Shown here piece after piece: positions 35,852 through 45,332 of a stretch of DNA of 64,000 bases. The DNA lies in assembly GCA_030433335.1 (NCBI GenBank), contig JAUILL010000001.1, positions 124,001 through 188,000 of the forward strand. Reading direction: 5' to 3'. The translations under genes were made by a program, and so were the position numbers. The notes under the pieces were generated by a model that was not told where the DNA came from, searched no databases, and was given only the letters and a program-made list of their open reading frames with translations. Within the stretch, counting starts at the first letter, position 1, and the number at the start of each line of letters is the position of its first letter. The stretch comes from Alphaproteobacteria bacterium. Its GTDB lineage: Bacteria; Pseudomonadota; Alphaproteobacteria; Rhodobacterales; Rhodobacteraceae.

Positions 35852-38785
35852 ATGGCAAAGAAAATGCTCATTGATGCCACCCACGCGGAGGAAACCCGCG
35901 TCGTGGTGGTCGACGGAAACAAGGTAGAAGAATTCGACTTTGAGTCCGAAAACAAACGTCAGCTTGCTGGCAACATCTATTTGGCTAAAGTCACGCGGGT
36001 AGAACCCTCGCTGCAGGCCGCTTTTGTGGACTATGGCGGAAACCGCCACGGTTTCCTCGCGTTTTCGGAAATTCACCCCGATTACTACCAGATTCCCGTT
36101 GCGGACCGCGAGGCTCTGTTGGCCGAAGAACGCGCTTTGGCGGCAGAGCAATCGGACGACGAAGAAGAGAACGATCGCCCCAAGCGTTCGCGCTCGCGTT
36201 CGCGTCGCAAGAAATCTTCGGACAAGAGCGATGCCCCCAAAGCTGAGGCACCTTCGGAAGAAGTGACTGCCGAGACTGCGGTTGAAACGCCCGCGGCCGA
36301 AGAGCCTGTGGCTGAAGCGGCGCCTGCTGTCGAAGTCGAATCCGCTTCCGTCGAAGCACCTGCTGAGGAGCAGGTTTCTGAAGCGGTTGAAACGGTTGTC
36401 ACGCCCTCTGAAGAGAGCGCAGAAATTGCCGAGGATCAGCCTGTCTTCGTTTCTGCAGAAATGCCTGTTCGGGAAGACGCTCCTGCAGAAGAGACGCCTG
36501 CCGAACCCGAAGCGGTCGCTGAAGAGCCCGCAGCGGAAGAGACAAGCGAAGCCCCAGAGGATGGGGATGATCGTCCCCGTCCGGCGCAAGCTGCTCGGAA
36601 TGACAGTGATGACGCGGTCGAAACCCGTGAAATCACCGGCATGGAAACCATCGATCTGGACGAAGAAGCCGAAGAAGACAGCCAAGACGGCGAAGAGGCT
36701 TCGGAAGCTCCGGCTCAAGAGTCGGCTGAGCCCGCTGCAGAAACCGAACAGCCTGCAAAACCCAAACGATCTTCGCGCAAGAAATCCTCTTCAAAGTCCA
36801 CGCCCGCCCGTGACGATGACACCTCGGAAGACGAGAGCGATCCCAAGGAAGAGATTGAATCGGTCGCCGATGAGGACGATTCCGAAGATATCCGTCCCGC
36901 ACGCAAACCCCGTGCGCGCCGCTACAAAATCCAGGAAGTGATCAAAGTTCGCCAGATCATGCTGGTGCAGGTCGTCAAAGAAGAGCGCGGCAACAAAGGC
37001 GCAGCGCTGACCACTTATCTCAGCCTTGCTGGCCGGTACTGCGTTCTGATGCCCAACACTGCCCGTGGCGGTGGTATCAGCCGTAAGATCACGAACGCGG
37101 CAGACCGCAAGAAACTCAAAGAGATCGCAGGCGAGCTTGATGTGCCGCTCGGCGCAGGTCTGATCATCCGGACCGCGGGCGCACAGCGTACCAAAGCCGA
37201 GATCAAGCGCGACTACGAATACCTGCAGCGCATGTGGGAGCAGATCCGCGAGAACACGCTGCAATCCGTGGCGCCTTGCAAGATCTACGAAGAAGGCGAT
37301 CTGATCAAACGCTCGATCCGGGACCTCTATAACCGCGAGATTGACGAAGTTCTGGTCGAAGGCGATCGCGGCTACCGCAACGCCAAGGACTTCATGAAAA
37401 TGATCATGCCGTCCCACGCCAAGAACGTGAAGCATTACAACGAGCGTATGCCTCTGTTCGCGCGCTATCAGGTGGAAAGCTACCTGAGCAGCATGTTCAA
37501 CCCGACCGTCCAACTGAAATCCGGCGGCTACATCGTGATCGGTGTGACCGAGGCGCTGGTGGCGATCGACGTGAACTCGGGCAAGGCGACCAAAGAAGGC
37601 TCGATCGAAGAGACCGCGCTGAAGACCAACCTCGAGGCCGCCGAAGAGGTGGCGCGCCAGCTGCGTCTACGCGACTTGGCCGGTCTGATCGTCATCGACT
37701 TCATCGATATGGACGAGCGCAAGAACAACACCGCCGTCGAAAAGCGGATGAAAGACAAGCTGAAGACCGATCGCGCCCGCATTCAGGTGGGCCGCATTTC
37801 GGGTTTTGGTCTGATGGAAATGAGCCGTCAGCGTCTGCGTCCCGGCATGATCGAGGCGACCACCCAGCCTTGCCCTCATTGTCACGGCACCGGTCTGCTG
37901 CGCTCGGACGACAACGTGTCGCTCGCGATCCTGCGTCAACTCGAAGAAGAGGGCGTTCGTGGCCGCAGCAAGGAAGCGCTGGTCAGAGCGCCCATGCAGA
38001 TCGTCAACTACCTGATCAACCACAAGCGCGAGCATGTGGCCCAGATCGAGGCGCGCTATGGCATGGCCGTTCGTATCGAAGCCGATCCGCACCTGATCAG
38101 CCCCGATTTCTCGATCGAGAAGTTCAAAACTGCTGTTCGCGTGATTGGCGGTTTCGTCCCCGAGGCGGAAGCGCTCGACACCTCGATCATGGACGCGCTG
38201 GACGCGGACTCCGAGGCCGAGATCGAAGACGCGTTGATCGTCGAGGAACCCGCCGAGGCGAAAGCGCCCGAGCAGAAGCCAGAGGGTGACGAGGGCGGCA
38301 AGCCCAAGAAGCGTCGTCGTCGCCGTCGCCGTGGTGGCAAGAACAAGGACGGTGATGAGCAGAAGTCTCAGGACTCGGACGACACTTCCGGTAACGATGC
38401 GAAAGCCGAAGACACTCCGGCAGAGACTGTCGAAGCGCCCGCTCAGGAAGCCGAAGCGCCTCAGCCTGAGGCCGAGCAAGCTGCTGAACCCGCGCCGGTT
38501 GCAGTGGAAGCGCCAGCCGAGGAGCTTGTAGAGGCCCCCGCGGTCGAAGTGGTGCCGGAGGAAGCAACCGAAGCTGCCCCTGAGGAAGTCGAAGCGCCCA
38601 TCGCAGAGACGCCCGCGCCGGTTGAAATCCCCGAGCCCGTCAGCGAGCTGCCCGATCCAGTGTCGGAAGTCCCTGCGCAGGTCGAAGAGGAAGTCGCGCC
38701 CGCAGAGCCGGAGCCTCAGCCCGAGCCGGAGGTTCAGTCGAATGAACCGCCAAAGCCCAAGCGCACCGGCTGGTGGAGCGTATAA
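35852..38785 (+). CDS. rne: Ribonuclease E with large S1-domain insertion
   Basis: 977 aa from ATG 35852, whose product starts with the family motif MAKKMLIDATH. An S1 domain is split by an acidic, Glu/Ala/Pro-rich insertion (about 95-350). Then come the 5'-sensor and RNase H-like parts, and the DNase I-like catalytic domain with AIDVNSGKAT (Asp near 573) and VIDFIDMD (near 615). The Zn-link CPHCHGTG is near 673. The C-terminus (about 790-977) is a second low-complexity region with a basic KKRRRRRRRGGKN patch, an RNA/degradosome scaffold, ending in RTGWWSV. It is the main mRNA decay endonuclease. Confidence 0.95.
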   Translation: MAKKMLIDATHAEETRVVVVDGNKVEEFDFESENKRQLAGNIYLAKVTRVEPSLQAAFVDYGGNRHGFLAFSEIHPDYYQIPVADREALLAEERALAAEQSDDEEENDRPKRSRSRSRRKKSSDKSDAPKAEAPSEEVTAETAVETPAAEEPVAEAAPAVEVESASVEAPAEEQVSEAVETVVTPSEESAEIAEDQPVFVSAEMPVREDAPAEETPAEPEAVAEEPAAEETSEAPEDGDDRPRPAQAARNDSDDAVETREITGMETIDLDEEAEEDSQDGEEASEAPAQESAEPAAETEQPAKPKRSSRKKSSSKSTPARDDDTSEDESDPKEEIESVADEDDSEDIRPARKPRARRYKIQEVIKVRQIMLVQVVKEERGNKGAALTTYLSLAGRYCVLMPNTARGGGISRKITNAADRKKLKEIAGELDVPLGAGLIIRTAGAQRTKAEIKRDYEYLQRMWEQIRENTLQSVAPCKIYEEGDLIKRSIRDLYNREIDEVLVEGDRGYRNAKDFMKMIMPSHAKNVKHYNERMPLFARYQVESYLSSMFNPTVQLKSGGYIVIGVTEALVAIDVNSGKATKEGSIEETALKTNLEAAEEVARQLRLRDLAGLIVIDFIDMDERKNNTAVEKRMKDKLKTDRARIQVGRISGFGLMEMSRQRLRPGMIEATTQPCPHCHGTGLLRSDDNVSLAILRQLEEEGVRGRSKEALVRAPMQIVNYLINHKREHVAQIEARYGMAVRIEADPHLISPDFSIEKFKTAVRVIGGFVPEAEALDTSIMDALDADSEAEIEDALIVEEPAEAKAPEQKPEGDEGGKPKKRRRRRRRGGKNKDGDEQKSQDSDDTSGNDAKAEDTPAETVEAPAQEAEAPQPEAEQAAEPAPVAVEAPAEELVEAPAVEVVPEEATEAAPEEVEAPIAETPAPVEIPEPVSELPDPVSEVPAQVEEEVAPAEPEPQPEPEVQSNEPPKPKRTGWWSV

Positions 38786-38788
38786 AAC

Positions 38789-38818
38789 AAAGGGCGTCCG
38801 GATCGGGCGCCCTTTTGC
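38789..38818 (+). terminator. Rho-independent terminator after rne
   Basis: Stem AAAGGGCG (38789-38796) with CGCCCTTT (38808-38815), followed by TTGCTTT, right after the rne stop codon. Confidence 0.85.
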
Positions 38819-38914
38819 TTTGGGGCGGTACCCAATGGCCGCATTGACCTGCCCAACAAACTTGTGAGAGGTCGCGACGTGACCCACAGTCGGGAATTGG
38901 GGTAAGGAGAGATC

Positions 38915-39667
38915 ATGTTCGGAATCGACCTCTTTGATGCAGGGCTTTTGCCCGCCATGATCGTTGCGCTGACCGCCGGGGTGATCAGCTTTCTCAGCCC
39001 ATGCGTTTTGCCGATCGTGCCGCCCTATCTGGCCTACATGAGTGGCGTCAGCCTGAATGACATGTCCAAAGGCGGCGTGGCGCGGGGGCGAACCTTGCTG
39101 GCCGCGCTGTTTTTCGTCTTGGGCCTGTCGACGGTCTTTCTGCTGCTCGGCTTTGCGGCCTCTGCAGTGGGGCGCGCGTTTTTGGCCTATCAGGGGTACT
39201 TCAACACGGGTGCGGGTCTCTTGGTGATGGTCTTCGGGATGCATTTCTTAGGAGTGATCCGCATCGGGTTTCTGAGCCGCGAGGCACGGATCGATGTGGG
39301 GGATCAAGGTGGCTCGGCCTTCGGGGCCTACATCCTAGGCCTCGCGTTTGCGTTCGGTTGGACCCCGTGCATCGGGCCGCAGCTTGGTGCGATCCTGTCG
39401 CTCGCTGCAAGCGAAGCGAGTGTGGCCAAAGGCACCACGCTGCTCGCTGTTTACGCGCTCGGACTCGGTTTGCCATTTCTCATTGTGGCAGCGTTCCTTC
39501 CGCAGATGGGTGGCATCATGGGGTGGATGAAACGCCACATGGAACAGATCGAGCGCGTCATGGGTTTGCTCCTCTGGACCATCGGTCTGTTGATGCTCAC
39601 CGGCGGCTTTTCCCGTTTCTCTTATTGGCTACTCGAAAATTTCCCGGCATTGGCGGCTTTGGGCTGA
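38915..39667 (+). CDS. ccdA: CcdA-like cytochrome c biogenesis thiol transporter
   Basis: 250 aa with six predicted membrane helices. The two active-site cysteines lie in LSPCVLPIVPPYL and GWTPCIGPQL. CcdA/DsbD-beta proteins carry reducing equivalents from cytosolic thioredoxin to periplasmic thioredoxins used in cytochrome c maturation. An AGGAGAG ribosome site lies upstream. It stands alone between rne and the hydrolase gene. Confidence 0.93.
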   Translation: MFGIDLFDAGLLPAMIVALTAGVISFLSPCVLPIVPPYLAYMSGVSLNDMSKGGVARGRTLLAALFFVLGLSTVFLLLGFAASAVGRAFLAYQGYFNTGAGLLVMVFGMHFLGVIRIGFLSREARIDVGDQGGSAFGAYILGLAFAFGWTPCIGPQLGAILSLAASEASVAKGTTLLAVYALGLGLPFLIVAAFLPQMGGIMGWMKRHMEQIERVMGLLLWTIGLLMLTGGFSRFSYWLLENFPALAALG

Positions 39668-39728
39668 CGATTACCGCTATCCCTCGCGCGGTGCAGCGTG
39701 TTTAATGCCCTTATATTAAGGGGTTGGG

Positions 39729-40949
39729 ATGGACGAACGCTTTGACAGACCAGTGCGGCGGCGCCGGGTGTTTTACATCCCGGGCTTCGATCCCTATCCG
39801 CCAAGACGCTACCGCGAATTCTATCGAAAAGAGGGCGCTGACCAGGCGCGCTATTCCGGCTATCGCATCAATCTAAGGGGCGCAGGACCTGCGGCTTGGG
39901 AAGTCGACGCGGTCGTCGAGGACCAAGAGGTCTCGGCCCGCGTCGATGTGCTGGTCTGGTCGGACATCGTGAACGCTTCGATGGATCAAGGGATTTGCGC
40001 GACCTACATCCAGATGTGCCGAACAGCGTGGATTTACATCGGCTCAGGCGCCTTGTTCCAACTGATGCGCCTACGCCGCGGGCCGGTGATTGCAGCGCTC
40101 TATCCGGTCGCATTCTTGCTTCTTCAACTGTTGATGGCCGCGACTCTGGTTGGGCTATTTGGTTACATCGGATACGAATTACTCCCAATAAGCATCGCGT
40201 GGGTCAGCCTGTTACTAGGAGCCATCGCGGGGGCCACGTTGATGCGGGCGGGTAGGCGGCTCGATAATCGAATTTTGGCCTATTACCTTATGCACGACTA
40301 CGCGTTTTCCGCCGGATTGCGCGGGGCCTATCCAACAGCATTGGAAAATCGCTTACGTCAGTTTGAGGATCAAATCGCCGAGGCCATGGCCGACCCCGCG
40401 ACAGATGAAGTCCTGATCGTCGGCCATTCATCGGGGGCCTATCTCGGGGTGTCAGTACTGGCAGATTTGTTGCGCGATGGGCGGCTTGAGCAGAGCAAAG
40501 CGGCTGTTGGTTTCTTGAGCTTGGGGCAGGTAGTGCCGATGGTGTCGTTCCTGCCCAAAGCAGATCGTTTGCGCCGAGATCTCCATGACCTCAGCCAATC
40601 CGACGCATTGGCGTGGGTGGATATCACGGCTCTGGGGGACGGCTGCGCGTTCGCGCTCTGTGATCCGGTCGCGGTCAGCGGCGTCGCTCCAGCCGAGGGC
40701 CAGCGCTGGCCGCTCGTGATTTCAGCAGCATTTTCGCGGACGCTCGGGGCCGACCAATGGAAACGCCTGCGCCGCGCTTGGTTTCGCCTGCATTTCCAGT
40801 ACCTCTACGCACTCCCGAATGCAGAGGACTACGATTACTTCCGAGTTACTGCCGGTCCGCTAACCCTCGCTGCCCGCTACGCTGAGCGTCAACCTTCTCC
40901 GTCCACGATCCGAAAAGCAATCTCCTGCTACCGGAGAATGGACAGATGA
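39729..40949 (+). CDS. Membrane-anchored alpha/beta-hydrolase-like protein paired with P450
   Basis: 406 aa. The N-terminus RRRVFYIPGFDPYPPRRYREFYR is a first hydrolase strand with PGFD oxyanion region. Two membrane helices (about 118-145 and 150-170) interrupt the fold. The nucleophile elbow GHSSG places Ser at 234 (VLIVGHSSGAYLG), and a DYFRVTAGPLTLAARY tail follows. Its last 4 nt overlap the P450 start (ATGA), so the two are co-translated. Function unknown; a lipid- or steroid-type substrate shared with the P450 is a guess. Confidence 0.7.
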   Translation: MDERFDRPVRRRRVFYIPGFDPYPPRRYREFYRKEGADQARYSGYRINLRGAGPAAWEVDAVVEDQEVSARVDVLVWSDIVNASMDQGICATYIQMCRTAWIYIGSGALFQLMRLRRGPVIAALYPVAFLLLQLLMAATLVGLFGYIGYELLPISIAWVSLLLGAIAGATLMRAGRRLDNRILAYYLMHDYAFSAGLRGAYPTALENRLRQFEDQIAEAMADPATDEVLIVGHSSGAYLGVSVLADLLRDGRLEQSKAAVGFLSLGQVVPMVSFLPKADRLRRDLHDLSQSDALAWVDITALGDGCAFALCDPVAVSGVAPAEGQRWPLVISAAFSRTLGADQWKRLRRAWFRLHFQYLYALPNAEDYDYFRVTAGPLTLAARYAERQPSPSTIRKAISCYRRMDR

Positions 40950-42295
40950 TCCCGCCAAAACCCGCGGCGCGCGCCGACAAAGTCTCGCTCTGGCGCTATC
41001 TGAAGCTGTTTCGCCAAGACATCCTGTCCGCACAGCCCCAGCGTCTGTACCGCGCATGGATGGCGGAATTCAAAACGCCGTTCTTCAGGTCCTACTTGGT
41101 GAACCAGCCAGACCTCGTGGATCTGGTGCTCAAGGGCCGCCCGATGGACTTCCCAAAATCCGACCGCGTAAGCGAAGGGTTGCGACCGCTGCTCGGGCGC
41201 TCGGTCTTTGTCACCAACGGCGCAGAGTGGGAACGCCAACGTCGGATTATCGACCCCGCCTTCGAAGGCGGGCGCTTGCGCGACACCTACCCAGCCATGT
41301 GGGCCGCAGCCCAGGCAGCCGTTCAGCGCATGGATCGTCACATAGGGCAGGTGATCGAGATCGAACCAGAGACCAGTCACGTCGCGGCTGATGTGATTTT
41401 TCGCACATTGTTCACAATTCCGATCGAACATGAGATCGCCAGCCAAGTCTTTCATGAATTCCGCGCTTACCAACGCAGTCAGCCGATCCTCAATCTGGCG
41501 GCCTTTATCCCGCTGCCGAAATGGATGCCGCGTTTCTTTCGCAAAGACACCAAAGACAGCGCGCGCCTGATCCGCAGCTTGATCACCCAACTGACGGCCG
41601 AACGCATGGAGGCGATCCGCGCAGGCACCGCGCCGGACGATCTGGCCACTAAAATCATGACCACTGCGGACCCACAGACGGGCGAGACCTTTACCACCGA
41701 AGAGATGGTCGATCAGGTGGCGATCTTCTTCCTTGCGGGGCATGAAACCAGTGCGTCGGCGCTGGGGTGGGCCCTCTATCTGATGGCGCTGTTTCCCGAG
41801 TGGCAGGAGAAGGTCGCGGCAGAGGCCGACGCGTTGAAAACAGGCGACTTTTCAGAGGTTTCCGCGCTTAAGATCAGCCGCGATGTCTTTCGCGAGGCGC
41901 TGCGATTGTACCCGCCAGTACCCATGATGGTGCGCGAAACGACCCAGCCCGAATGCTTCCGTGATCGCATGGTGCCCAAAGGATCGCAGATCGTGCTCAG
42001 CCCTTGGCATCAACAGCGGCATGAGCGGCTTTGGGACAATCCCGACGGCTTCGATCCCGAACGGACGAAGACCGAAGAGGGGCGCGCCGCATCGCGCTGC
42101 GCCTTCATGCCGTTCTCTGCGGGGCCTCGGGTTTGTACTGGCGCTGGCTTTGCTATGGTCGAGGGGCCGCTGATCCTGTCCATGCTGCTCAAGCATTTCC
42201 GATTCAAACTCACCGATTCTGCACCGCCCATACCGGTTGCGCATCTCACTTTGCGCTCTGCGAACGGGATATTCTTGGAGGTCGAGCGCCGTTAG
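40946..42295 (+). CDS. Cytochrome P450
   Basis: 449 aa, soluble bacterial-type P450 without an N-terminal anchor. I-helix oxygen-binding motif AGHETSAS (about 262-269), K-helix ExxR in EALRLYPP (about 317), and heme loop FSAGPRVCTGAGFA with thiolate Cys397. ERR-type PERF region appears as FDPERTK. It is more like the class including fatty-acid/CYP4-CYP102-like bacterial P450s than the camphor type; substrate unknown. No ferredoxin or reductase gene is adjacent. Confidence 0.92.
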   Translation: MIPPKPAARADKVSLWRYLKLFRQDILSAQPQRLYRAWMAEFKTPFFRSYLVNQPDLVDLVLKGRPMDFPKSDRVSEGLRPLLGRSVFVTNGAEWERQRRIIDPAFEGGRLRDTYPAMWAAAQAAVQRMDRHIGQVIEIEPETSHVAADVIFRTLFTIPIEHEIASQVFHEFRAYQRSQPILNLAAFIPLPKWMPRFFRKDTKDSARLIRSLITQLTAERMEAIRAGTAPDDLATKIMTTADPQTGETFTTEEMVDQVAIFFLAGHETSASALGWALYLMALFPEWQEKVAAEADALKTGDFSEVSALKISRDVFREALRLYPPVPMMVRETTQPECFRDRMVPKGSQIVLSPWHQQRHERLWDNPDGFDPERTKTEEGRAASRCAFMPFSAGPRVCTGAGFAMVEGPLILSMLLKHFRFKLTDSAPPIPVAHLTLRSANGIFLEVERR

Positions 42296-42335
42296 CGTTA
42301 AATGTTAGCGGTAAATATCACAGTGTTTGCGCTAA
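42292..42335. promoter_or_regulatory. Three LacI-type operator candidates upstream of aldolase
   Basis: Three related 10-mers with a central CG occur in 44 bp: TTAGCGTTAA (42292, overlapping the P450 stop), TTAGCGGTAA (42305) and TTTGCGCTAA (42326). This is the symmetry expected of LacI-family regulators. The location before a glycolytic/gluconeogenic gene suggests a carbon regulator of the CceR kind known in Rhodobacter (inference). Confidence 0.5.
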
Positions 42336-42419
42336 ACATCACTTATAACTCTATGCTGATCCCGTGAGATAGGTTAAAAACCCCACAAGGTTTTAACGCA
42401 TCGAAGGGATTTTCAGATC

Positions 42420-43322
42420 ATGGCCAAGGACACTGTACTCGAGCAGAGCCAAGCCGATCGCATTGCAGCGGGCGCGGGTTTTATTGCCGCATTGGACCAG
42501 AGCGGTGGCTCGACCCCCAAGGCTCTGAAGCAGTACGGCGTTGAAGAGGACGCATACTCGACCGAAGAAGAGATGTTCGGCCTGATCCACGATATGCGCT
42601 GCCGCATCATGACCGCACCCGAGTTCACCTCGGAAAAGGTTATTGGCGCGATCCTGTTCGAGCGCACCATGCGCGGCGAAGTCGCTGGCATGCCCGTTCC
42701 CACCTACCTGTGGGAAGAGCGCGGCGTTGTTCCCTTCCTGAAGATCGACAAAGGCATGGAAGACGTCAAAGACGGCGCTCAGATCCTGAAGCCGATCCCC
42801 GGCCTGACCGAATTGCTGGCGACCGCCCGTGAATTCGGCATCTTTGGCACCAAAGAGCGTTCGGTCATCCACGAAGCCAACGAAACCGGCATCGCAGCGG
42901 TTGTCGCGCAGCAGTTCGAACTGGGCAAAGAAGTGATTGCGGCCGGTCTGGTTCCGATCGTCGAGCCCGAAGTTCTGATCGACAGCCCCACCAAAGCCGA
43001 AGCAGAAACCATTCTGAAGGCCGAGATCGAAAAGCAGCTGGACCTGCTGGACGAGACCCAGAATGTCGTTCTGAAGCTGACCATCCCCACCGAAGCTGGC
43101 CTCTATGACAGCTTGGCGGACCACCCCCGCGTTCTGCGCGTTGTTGCGCTGTCGGGTGGGTACTCGACCGCAGACGCATGTGAAAAACTGTCGAAGAACG
43201 AGAAGATGATCGCATCGTTCAGCCGTGCATTGGCCGAAGGCCTGAGCGCGCAGCAGTCGGATGACGAGTTCAACGCCGCGCTGGCCGAGAACATCAACAA
43301 AATCTACGGCGCTTCGATCTAA
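42420..43322 (+). CDS. Fructose-bisphosphate aldolase class I
   Basis: 300 aa. Single-domain class I aldolase: FIAALDQSGGSTPKAL start, KIDKGMED, VPIVEPEVLID and the Schiff-base Lys219 in VVLKLTIPTEAG. It splits or forms fructose-1,6-bisphosphate without a metal. The start ATG has a GAAGGG site upstream. Three LacI-like boxes lie in the leader, and a strong terminator follows. Confidence 0.94.
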   Translation: MAKDTVLEQSQADRIAAGAGFIAALDQSGGSTPKALKQYGVEEDAYSTEEEMFGLIHDMRCRIMTAPEFTSEKVIGAILFERTMRGEVAGMPVPTYLWEERGVVPFLKIDKGMEDVKDGAQILKPIPGLTELLATAREFGIFGTKERSVIHEANETGIAAVVAQQFELGKEVIAAGLVPIVEPEVLIDSPTKAEAETILKAEIEKQLDLLDETQNVVLKLTIPTEAGLYDSLADHPRVLRVVALSGGYSTADACEKLSKNEKMIASFSRALAEGLSAQQSDDEFNAALAENINKIYGASI

Positions 43323-43347
43323 TCCAAGCGTTTACCGATAGATAGAG

Positions 43348-43378
43348 CGGGGTCTTCATCCAGAAGGCCCCGTTTTTC
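43348..43378. terminator. Terminator after the aldolase gene
   Basis: Stem CGGGGTCTT (43348-43356) with AAGGCCCCG (43364-43372) and a TTTTTCTTT tail. It also lies at the 3' side of the convergent RHH gene. Confidence 0.88.
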
Positions 43379-43399
43379 TTTGTGTGAATGACAGAAAAT

Positions 43400-43627
43400 T
43401 CAGTCCAGTTTCGCCTGATACCAGCGTAGGACAAACACACGGATCGCCGAGGCGAGCCCCTCGGTTTCGGGATCACGGCGCACGTCAATCTCGGCAGCGA
43501 GTTGGTTGATGGGTTTGTCCTGATCTTCGGCAATCGCGCGGAAGGCTTGCCAGAATGGCTCTTCCAAGGACACAGATGTTCGGTGTCCGCGGAGGGTCAG
43601 CGACCTTTTGATCGGTCCGCCGCTCAT
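43400..43627 (-). CDS. Small ribbon-helix-helix protein
   Basis: 75 aa. The RHH_4-type pattern RSLTLRGHRTSVSLEEPFWQAF with a following QLAAEIDV and a C-terminal SAIRVFVLRWYQ stretch is typical of a short alphaproteobacterial DNA-binding family. Its ATG overlaps the stop of the DUF4169 gene (ATGA), so it ends the sspB-fumC-DUF4169-RHH cluster. Target unknown. Confidence 0.85.
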   Translation of the reverse strand: MSGGPIKRSLTLRGHRTSVSLEEPFWQAFRAIAEDQDKPINQLAAEIDVRRDPETEGLASAIRVFVLRWYQAKLD

Positions 43628-43803
43628 TCGTCGTCGCGCTTGTGCTGGTTCAGGTGACGCTCGGCTTTGTCAGCCTCAATGGCGTCGCGCTGCTTTTCGG
43701 CTTTGGTGCGTCCGAATTTGGCAGCGTTCTGGTCAGCACGGGCCTTTTTCTCGGCCCGTGCTTTGTCTTTGCGAAACCGGTTCAGATTAACCGGTGCGGC
43801 CAT
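43624..43803 (-). CDS. DUF4169 family small protein
   Basis: 59 aa, below common size cut-offs. Translation of the minus strand from the ATG at 43803 begins [20 protein letters not shown] and ends HLNQHKRDDE: a highly charged, helical, Lys/Arg/Glu-rich peptide typical of DUF4169. Its ATG shares one base with the fumC stop (TAATG) and its stop overlaps the RHH start. This tight packing and the family's conserved place after fumC support it as real. Function unknown. Confidence 0.88.
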   Translation of the reverse strand: MAAPVNLNRFRKDKARAEKKARADQNAAKFGRTKAEKQRDAIEADKAERHLNQHKRDDE

Positions 43804-45194
43804 TATTTCGGGCCGATCATGTCTTCGGGGCGCACAACGCGGTCAAAGGTTTCTTCGTCCACGAAGCCAAGAGCGATCGCCTCTTCTTTCAGAGTGGTGC
43901 CGTTCTTGTGCGCGGTCTTCGCAACCTTGGTGGCGTTGTCGTAGCCGATGGTCGGGGCCAGTGCGGTTACCAGCATCAGCGACTCTTTCATCAGCTTGTC
44001 GATGCGCGCAACGTTCGCCTGCGTGCCAACAACCATGTTGTCGGTAAAGGCCGACGCGGCATCACCCAAGAGCTGGATCGACTGCAGAACATTGTACGAC
44101 ATCATCGGGTTGTACACGTTCAGCTCAAAATGACCCTGCGAGCCAGCGAAACCAACTGCTGCGTCGTTACCCATGACGTGGGCGCAGACCATGGTCAGCG
44201 CTTCGGCCTGAGTGGGGTTCACTTTGCCGGGCATGATCGACGAGCCGGGCTCGTTTTCGGGCAAGATCAGTTCGCCAAGACCCGAACGGGGGCCCGAACC
44301 CAAGAGACGCATGTCGTTCGCGATTTTGAACAGCGAACCAGCTACAGTCTTCAGCGCGCCCGAGAACATGACCATCGCGTCGTGCGCAGCCAGCGCTTCG
44401 AACTTATTGGGGGCGGTGACAAAGGGCAGGCCGGTGATCGCTGCGATCTCGGCGGCGACCTTTTCGGCAAAGCCTTTGCGGGTGTTCAGACCGGTGCCAA
44501 CGGCGGTGCCGCCCTGCGCCAGTTCATAGATGTCGGGCAGGCACGCTTCGACGCGCTTGATGCCCTGAGCGACCTGATGGGCGTAACCACCGAATTCCTG
44601 ACCAAGGGTCAGCGGGGTCGCGTCCTGAGTGTGGGTGCGGCCGATCTTGATGATATCCTTGAACTCTTCCGACTTGGCGGCCAGAGCGGCGTGCAGCTTG
44701 CGCAGGCCGGGCAGCAGGACGTCACGGGTGTGCATGCCGATGGCGACGTGCATCGCGGTTGGGAAGGTGTCGTTCGACGACTGGCCCATGTTGCAGTGAT
44801 CGTTCGGGTGCACGGGCTTTTTGCTGGCCAGCTGACCACCCAGCATTTCGATCGCGCGGTTCGAGATAACCTCGTTCGCATTCATGTTCGACTGGGTGCC
44901 GGAACCGGTCTGCCAAACAACCAGCGGGAAGTTGTCGTCGAATTTGCCTTCGATGACTTCGGTCGCTGCGGCTTGGATGGCTTTGGACAGCTCGGCGTCC
45001 AGATCGCCGAAACCCTCGTTCACGATGGCAGCGGCCTTCTTGACCACACCCAGAGCGCGGATGACGGGCACGGGCTGCTTTTCCCAACCAATGGGGAAGT
45101 TCATGATCGAGCGCTGGGTCTGTGCGCCCCAGTACTTGTCTGCGGGAACTTCGAGAGGACCAAAGCTGTCGGTTTCGGTACGGGTATCGGCCAT
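43803..45194 (-). CDS. fumC: Fumarate hydratase class II
   Basis: 463 aa, usual length for the iron-free class II enzyme. The superfamily signature [13 protein letters not shown], the [10 protein letters not shown] motif, [11 protein letters not shown] and the [11 protein letters not shown] block carry the catalytic His and Ser region. It interconverts fumarate and malate in the TCA cycle. The leader on the + strand holds a TAGCGTTAA box like those before the aldolase. Confidence 0.97.
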   Translation of the reverse strand: MADTRTETDSFGPLEVPADKYWGAQTQRSIMNFPIGWEKQPVPVIRALGVVKKAAAIVNEGFGDLDAELSKAIQAAATEVIEGKFDDNFPLVVWQTGSGTQSNMNANEVISNRAIEMLGGQLASKKPVHPNDHCNMGQSSNDTFPTAMHVAIGMHTRDVLLPGLRKLHAALAAKSEEFKDIIKIGRTHTQDATPLTLGQEFGGYAHQVAQGIKRVEACLPDIYELAQGGTAVGTGLNTRKGFAEKVAAEIAAITGLPFVTAPNKFEALAAHDAMVMFSGALKTVAGSLFKIANDMRLLGSGPRSGLGELILPENEPGSSIMPGKVNPTQAEALTMVCAHVMGNDAAVGFAGSQGHFELNVYNPMMSYNVLQSIQLLGDAASAFTDNMVVGTQANVARIDKLMKESLMLVTALAPTIGYDNATKVAKTAHKNGTTLKEEAIALGFVDEETFDRVVRPEDMIGPK

Positions 45195-45270
45195 GAGGCA
45201 ACCTCCTGTATAACGGTTGCCGTGGGTTTACAGGCAGAAAAGCCCTCTCGCAATCGCGTCAGGGCCTTGG

Positions 45271-45282
45271 ATAGCGTTAACG
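45271..45282. promoter_or_regulatory. TAGCGTTAA box in the fumC leader
   Basis: ATAGCGTTAACG at 45271 shares the 9-mer TAGCGTTAA with the first operator candidate before the aldolase gene and contains the perfect palindrome CGTTAACG. It lies 77 nt upstream of the fumC start and may be a site for the same LacI-type regulator. Confidence 0.35.
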
Positions 45283-45332
45283 GGGACGAAAAATCACCGT
45301 TGTGATCACAAGTTTAAAGGGTGTGATCGCAA

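Noticed and set aside
35624..36718. 364-codon minus-strand frame opposite rne
   Set aside because: It is a shadow of the low-complexity acidic insertion of RNase E; Phe/Arg/Gly-rich translation without any domain.
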